A stretch of 58,967 nucleotides of DNA from an uncultured Lachnospiraceae bacterium (GTDB lineage Bacteria > Bacillota > Clostridia > Lachnospirales > Lachnospiraceae). Positions 54,658-58,967 of this stretch are shown here, piece by piece. The DNA is taken from positions 1 through 58,967 of the forward strand of contig USJG01000002.1 in assembly GCA_900554925.1 (NCBI GenBank). The letters are read 5' to 3'. A program made the translations under genes and the position numbers. Position 1 is the first letter of the stretch; every line of letters begins with the position of its first letter. Below the pieces are notes generated by a model. The model made no database searches, was not told the origin of the DNA, and worked only from the letters and a program-made list of their open reading frames with translations.

Positions 54658-56022
54658 TTAATTTTTGAAACTATGGATAGGGGCCGGAATTCTTCCGCCG
54701 CGATTTACAAAATTATCGCAGGAAAACTGGTTTACCGGCATAATAGGCGCGTACCCTAAAAGACCGCCAAACTCAACGGTTTCTCCTACGCCTTTTCCGA
54801 TGACAGGAATAATACGTACCGCTGTAGTCTTCTGATTGACCATTCCAATTGCCATTTCATCTGCTATGATACCGGAAATAGTGGTATCTCTTGTATCCCC
54901 CGGTATCGCGATCATGTCAAGACCTACGGAGCATACACAGGTCATTGCCTCAAGCTTTTCCAGGGTAAGGGCGCCTGCCTCCACTGCATCGATCATTCCC
55001 TGATCTTCGCTGACCGGAATAAACGCGCCGCTAAGCCCGCCCACATAAGAAGACGCCATAACGCCTCCCTTTTTAACCTGATCATTTAACAGGGCAAGAG
55101 CCGCTGTTGTTCCCGGCGCTCCTGCATATTCAAGACCGATCTCGCACAAAATATCTGCTACACTGTCGCCGATAGCCGGTGTAGGCGCTAAAGACAGGTC
55201 TACAATTCCAAAGGGTACTCCCAGTCTTTCAGAGGCTTCCTGGGCTACCAACTGTCCTACACGGGTAACCTTAAAAGCGGTTTTCTTGATGGTTTCACAA
55301 AGCACCTCAAAATTTTCCCCGCGCACTTTGCTAAGGGCATTTTTTACAACTCCGGGGCCGCTGACACCTACATTGATAATCTTGTCTGCCTCTGTTACGC
55401 CATGAAATGCTCCGGCCATAAAAGGATTATCATCCGGCGCATTGCAGAATACTACCAATTTGGCACATCCAAGGGAATCCTGCTTTTCTGTAGCCCTGGC
55501 TGTTTCCTTAATGATCTCACCCATCAGTTTTACAGCATCCATATTAATGCCTGTCTTGGTGGAGCCAAGATTGACTGAACTGCACACTCTTTCTGTGCAG
55601 GCAAGCGCAAGGGGAATGGAGCGGATCAAAAGCTCATCGGCAGGCGTCATCCCCTTAGACACCAGCGCTGAATATCCGCCGATAAAATTTACCCCCACCT
55701 TATGGGCTACTTTGTCAAGGGTTTTGGCTATGGAGGCAAAATCCTCAGGTGTTTTGCAGGCCGCCCCACCAATAAGCGCAATGGGGGTTACTGAAATTCT
55801 TTTATTTACAATGGGAATGCCAAATTCTCTGGATATTTCCTCCCCTGTACTTACCAGATCCTTTGCCGCGTCATATATTTTGTTATAGATTTTTTCGTTT
55901 AATCTTTCCAGATCAGAGTCGATACAATCTAAAAGGCTGATGCCAAGTGTAATGGTACGGACATCCAGATTTTCCTTGGTAATCATTTCATTGGTTTCAA
56001 CTACTTCAAATAAATTAATCAT
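54658..56022 (-). CDS. PFL family protein (DUF711 / UPF0210)
   Basis: Protein of 454 residues of the DUF711 family, which has a pyruvate formate-lyase-like fold but no known reaction. Motifs: DVRTITLGISLLDC, GVNFIGGYSALVSKGMT and SSYVGGLSGAFIPVSEDQGM. The ATG at 56022 has AAAGGA upstream; an upstream ATG is rejected. It follows its usual ACT partner by 31 bases. Confidence 0.93.
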   Translation of the reverse strand: MINLFEVVETNEMITKENLDVRTITLGISLLDCIDSDLERLNEKIYNKIYDAAKDLVSTGEEISREFGIPIVNKRISVTPIALIGGAACKTPEDFASIAKTLDKVAHKVGVNFIGGYSALVSKGMTPADELLIRSIPLALACTERVCSSVNLGSTKTGINMDAVKLMGEIIKETARATEKQDSLGCAKLVVFCNAPDDNPFMAGAFHGVTEADKIINVGVSGPGVVKNALSKVRGENFEVLCETIKKTAFKVTRVGQLVAQEASERLGVPFGIVDLSLAPTPAIGDSVADILCEIGLEYAGAPGTTAALALLNDQVKKGGVMASSYVGGLSGAFIPVSEDQGMIDAVEAGALTLEKLEAMTCVCSVGLDMIAIPGDTRDTTISGIIADEMAIGMVNQKTTAVRIIPVIGKGVGETVEFGGLLGYAPIMPVNQFSCDNFVNRGGRIPAPIHSFKN

Positions 56023-56053
56023 AATTTCCTTTCCATGCATCACTTGACTTTAT

Positions 56054-56326
56054 CTAAATTCTATGCATCTTATCAAAAATTTCTTCTTTCTGGCACTTGA
56101 TGTCTACACCGATTTCTTCCCCCAGCATATGAAGCTCATCTGCCATCTTGCCAAAATCCTTTTCCATGCTGTTAGTGTCAACGATCATCATCATATTAAA
56201 ATAACCCTGAACGATCGTCTGTGAAATATCAAGAATATTAATTTTGTTTTCAGCAAGGTAAGTGCAGACTTTTGCAATAATGCCTACCGTATCCTTCCCT
56301 ACTACTGTAATAATTGTTTTATTCAT
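56054..56326 (-). CDS. ACT domain protein (UPF0237)
   Basis: Small ACT-domain protein of 90 residues (IITVVGKDTVGIIAKVCTYLAE at the start), a possible amino-acid sensor. The family is nearly always next to a DUF711 gene, as here. Start ATG at 56326, with AAAAGGAG upstream. Ligand unknown. Confidence 0.93.
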   Translation of the reverse strand: MNKTIITVVGKDTVGIIAKVCTYLAENKINILDISQTIVQGYFNMMMIVDTNSMEKDFGKMADELHMLGEEIGVDIKCQKEEIFDKMHRI

Positions 56327-56375
56327 TTCTATTCTCCTTTTCTGAGTTCTGCTTAAATGTTTTTATCAAATTTTC

Positions 56376-57206
56376 CTATGCAATATGTATCACCGGAGAT
56401 AATTCGCTCCTGGCTGCAACATACATGGGAAAATCAGAAGTTTTAATTTGAGTATTGCAATCTTTTGTTTGTTCTTTATTTATGCATGCCATGGTAACCT
56501 CCACCCGCACTGCCTCATAAGCAAGCTCCGGAAGGTTATTCTCTTTACTGAGATGCCCCAGCATAACCGCCTGCAAATTATCATGTAAAAGATCGCATAA
56601 CAGCTGCCCGGCTCTTTCGTTGGAAAGATGTCCCCGGTCTCCTAAAATGCGCTGTTTCAAATAATAGGGATAGGGACCTACCTGAAGCATATTCACATCA
56701 TGGTTTGCCTCCAGCAAAAGAGCATCCATCCCTCTTAGACATTCCACTGTATAGTCATTGTAGGTTCCCAGATCCGTAATGATTCCCACTCTTTTTTTCC
56801 CATGGGATATCCGGTAAGCCACCGGTTCTGCCGCATCATGGGATATTTTCATGGGATTGCAGACAATATCCTTAATGATAATCTTTTCATCCGCACGTAT
56901 TTTCTGAAACAGCTCCTCCGGTATCTCTCCCACGGAAGTGCTTTTTTGGATTGCCTCTATGGTTCCTCCGGTAGCATATATGGGTACACTGTATTTTCGG
57001 GCCAGTACTCCCAAACCGGCTATATGATCTGCATGCTCATGGGTAATAAATATCCCGTCAATATCCCTCATGGACAGATCAAGCTCTTTTAATCCCGCTT
57101 CCGTTCTTTTTCCACTGATTCCCACGTCCACCAGAAGATGGGTGGTATCTGAGCCAACATAAATACAGTTTCCACTGCTTCCGCTGGCAATACTGCAAAT
57201 TCTCAT
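56376..57206 (-). CDS. MBL-fold metallohydrolase, YycJ/WalJ type
   Basis: Metallo-beta-lactamase-fold protein of 276 residues. It begins MRICSIASGSSGNCIYVGSD and has the metal motif THEHADHIAGL (HxHxDH), plus GHLSNERAG and MLGHLSKENN. Characterised YycJ proteins are double-strand 5'-exonuclease-like; the exact role here is inferred. Unlike in Bacillus, it is not near walK/walR; no two-component genes are next to it. ATG at 57206 with GGGAG upstream. Confidence 0.9.
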   Translation of the reverse strand: MRICSIASGSSGNCIYVGSDTTHLLVDVGISGKRTEAGLKELDLSMRDIDGIFITHEHADHIAGLGVLARKYSVPIYATGGTIEAIQKSTSVGEIPEELFQKIRADEKIIIKDIVCNPMKISHDAAEPVAYRISHGKKRVGIITDLGTYNDYTVECLRGMDALLLEANHDVNMLQVGPYPYYLKQRILGDRGHLSNERAGQLLCDLLHDNLQAVMLGHLSKENNLPELAYEAVRVEVTMACINKEQTKDCNTQIKTSDFPMYVAARSELSPVIHIA

Positions 57207-57224
57207 TTTTATCTCCCTGCCTAT

Positions 57225-58967
57225 CTATTCCTGCCAGTATATTTCAATCACATCCCCGGAATGGATCGGTTCCAGATACTGGGCCGCGCGTCCATTGAGC
57301 GTGGTAACGATCCCTTTCCCTCTGGGTCTGGATAAATCAAAATCAATGGCTTCAAACACATCCACATAAACATAGGACTGTTTCCCATTCAGGGTAACAG
57401 GGCTTCTGTTTACAATAATCTGTATGGAGGCGTTTTCCAAAGGCTCCTTCACATCGGCGCTGTCCGTATCAAAGCCTTCCTCCCCATCACCCATAGCAGC
57501 AGCTTCCTCCCTTTCGGGCCCGCTTAACTTCTCCATAGTCCACAACACGGAGAAGTTCTCGTAAACCGGCGTTTCCAGGTCTGCCAGCTTATTATTTACA
57601 TAAAGATTCATGTGAGGATCCAGCATCACATCCATAAACTCGGCAATCTGTCTCACCGTATAGTAATTTAATATTTCAACTACATCATTTTCCCTAAGCT
57701 CATAATAATTTGACTGCAAGGCTCCGTTTACACTTGCAAATCTGGGAACCTGCACCTTCTTTTCATTTACATATACAGTGAGAATTTCTGAGGTTTCCGG
57801 CAAATCGCCAAGAGTCATTCTCGCTCCTTCCCCTGCTGTGGATTCTATAACGCGGATAATATCATTTGCATGGATCGGCGTATTAATATCTGCCTGCTCT
57901 CCATTTACAGTAATGACCGCCGCTTCGCCCATGTGCCCCCTGGCCATGCGTTTCTTTCCGTCTACTGTAAAATTAAGCTCCCTGCCCCTTTTAGGGAACA
58001 GGCCATCATTGGGAAATTGTGCCTGCATTGCGGCATCCGCAACACTCAATCTGTTATTATCATAAATTTTGATTCTGTTATCATTAAAGCTTACAAAAAT
58101 AAAATTATTGCTCTGCTCATAAAAGTTCAGGCAAATGCCTATGGGCGTTACCAGGAGGCTGTCCTTCTTAACCTCTTCCTGAAATACGATCTGCTGCATA
58201 ACCTCCTCGCCTCGAAGAGCCACACGTTCTCTGGCAATTCCCAGCTTGTCCGCAATGGCGTCTGTATATCCCGGCATCTTTCCACCGCCGCCTACCACAA
58301 ACACTGCACTTACCGCCTTGTCTCCATTTAACTCCTTAATCTTATCCGCTGCCTGTGCCGCCATCCGTTCTATCAGATCCCCAGTTACCATTTTTATTTC
58401 TTCACTGCTGATAGTCTGGGGCAAAAGCATAATATCGGTATAAGATATGGTGTCCATTTCTCCCGCATCCCGCTTGATCTGCTCTGCGGTGGCAAAATCT
58501 GTCAGACAATGCCTTGCAATTTCCTCCGTGATCGCATCTCCCGCCATGGGAATCATTCCATAAGCCAAAATACATCCATCATTGGTTATGGAAATATCCG
58601 AAGTCCCTGCTCCCACATCCAGAAGCGCAATATTCAACATACGGAACCTTTCGGGAATCGCAAGCTGAATCGCCGCAATAGGCTCCAGCGTAAGACTTGC
58701 AACCGATAATCCTGCCAGCTCCACTGCCTTATACAGGCCATCTACCACGTCATCCGGTAAAAAGGTGGCAATCAGATCCACCCCTATGGTCCTGGCCTTA
58801 TGCCCCTCCAGATTTCCCATAGGATAGCCGTTTAAATAAAACCTGACCACCGAATGCCCTACACAATAAAACTTCACGTCGTCCTCTTCCTTTGCGGAGA
58901 GAAACTCCTGATATGCTTTTTCCACTCCGGCAGAAACGAGACCGTATATATCCTCCTGATTTACCTC
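57225..58967 (-). CDS. FtsA-like ATPase with C-terminal beta-grasp-like repeats (N-terminus beyond window)
   Basis: Actin-fold ATPase of the FtsA family; 580 residues are visible and the frame stays open to the right edge, so the N-terminus is missing. FtsA marks: SLTLEPIAAIQLA, LLDVGAGTSDISI (phosphate 2 loop), MIPMAGDAITEEIA, FVVGGGGKMPGY. After the ATPase, about 270 residues carry several similar segments: VNGEQADINTPIHANDIIRV, VNGALQSNYYELRENDVVEI and LNGRAAQYLEPIHSGDVIEI, each like a ThiS/SLBB-type module. The conserved FtsA C-terminal amphipathic helix is absent. It could act in division or in another membrane-linked process. Confidence 0.8.
   Translation of the reverse strand, partial: EVNQEDIYGLVSAGVEKAYQEFLSAKEEDDVKFYCVGHSVVRFYLNGYPMGNLEGHKARTIGVDLIATFLPDDVVDGLYKAVELAGLSVASLTLEPIAAIQLAIPERFRMLNIALLDVGAGTSDISITNDGCILAYGMIPMAGDAITEEIARHCLTDFATAEQIKRDAGEMDTISYTDIMLLPQTISSEEIKMVTGDLIERMAAQAADKIKELNGDKAVSAVFVVGGGGKMPGYTDAIADKLGIARERVALRGEEVMQQIVFQEEVKKDSLLVTPIGICLNFYEQSNNFIFVSFNDNRIKIYDNNRLSVADAAMQAQFPNDGLFPKRGRELNFTVDGKKRMARGHMGEAAVITVNGEQADINTPIHANDIIRVIESTAGEGARMTLGDLPETSEILTVYVNEKKVQVPRFASVNGALQSNYYELRENDVVEILNYYTVRQIAEFMDVMLDPHMNLYVNNKLADLETPVYENFSVLWTMEKLSGPEREEAAAMGDGEEGFDTDSADVKEPLENASIQIIVNRSPVTLNGKQSYVYVDVFEAIDFDLSRPRGKGIVTTLNGRAAQYLEPIHSGDVIEIYWQE

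Noticed and set aside
1..58967. Mobile elements, CRISPR arrays, tRNA or rRNA genes
   Set aside because: No transposase, integrase, attachment site, spaced repeat array or RNA gene signature was seen on either strand.

Overview
The window looks like a chromosomal core region of a low-to-moderate GC Gram-positive anaerobe, most likely a Lachnospiraceae (Clostridium cluster XIVa) species. This is an inference from gene order: ylxM-ffh-rpsP-khpA-rimM-trmD-rplS, yceD-rpmF-plsX-acpP-rnc-smc-ftsY, ackA-pta beside tmcAL, a BMP-type nucleoside ABC transporter, and very long (about 760 residue) solute-binding lipoproteins. Nearly everything is on the minus strand; only prs (12544-13740) and tmcAL (41762-43006) are on the plus strand. 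Coding density is high. No gene-free stretch exceeds about 200 bases, and I saw no rRNA, tRNA, CRISPR array, insertion sequence or prophage.

Layout in window coordinates. 1-5.9 kb: 5' part of tyrS, then a nucleoside importer operon (nupN-nupO-nupP-nupQ, transcribed right to left). 5.9-12.4 kb: a MoxR AAA+ ATPase with a VWA protein, gpsA, plsY, der and a PDZ/radical SAM DUF512 protein. 12.5-13.7 kb: prs, ending in a bidirectional terminator. 13.8-17.1 kb: a two-component system with a large multi-pass sensor kinase. 17.2-23.2 kb: an operon lepB-rbgA-lepB-rnhB-ylqG-ylqH-yraN-pgeF. 23.3-27.4 kb: the SRP / ribosome maturation operon. 27.5-31.8 kb: an AraC regulator, a membrane-anchored GH25 lysozyme, a YitT protein and threonine ammonia-lyase. 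31.8-39.2 kb: ftsY, smc, rnc, acpP, plsX, rpmF, yceD. 39.3-43.0 kb: ackA, pta, tmcAL. 43.0-52.8 kb: an unusual six-gene operon. 52.8-59 kb: a GH13 amylase, a DUF711 (PFL-family) protein with its ACT partner, a YycJ-like metallo-beta-lactamase-fold protein and an FtsA-like ATPase cut by the right edge.

The most unusual part is the operon at 43022-52717. It combines two sugar-type ABC permeases, two paralogous lipoproteins that appear to be beta-propeller plus solute-binding fusions, an HlyD-like adaptor with a very long coiled coil, and a MacB-type extracytoplasmic domain protein that lacks the FtsX permease core. No ATPase is encoded in it. Its promoter (52762-52790) is preceded directly by an 11-bp tandem repeat (52796-52817), and a related cluster of repeats lies upstream of the response-regulator gene at 16411-17103, so the two-component system may control this operon. 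A second uncommon item is the FtsA-like ATPase at the right edge, whose long C-terminal part seems to be made of repeated beta-grasp-like modules.

Several strong sigma-A-type promoters with exactly 17-bp spacers and several intrinsic terminators divide the minus-strand genes into transcription units. Some terminators lie inside operons (nupN/nupO, khpA/rimM), which probably sets different expression levels for neighbouring genes.
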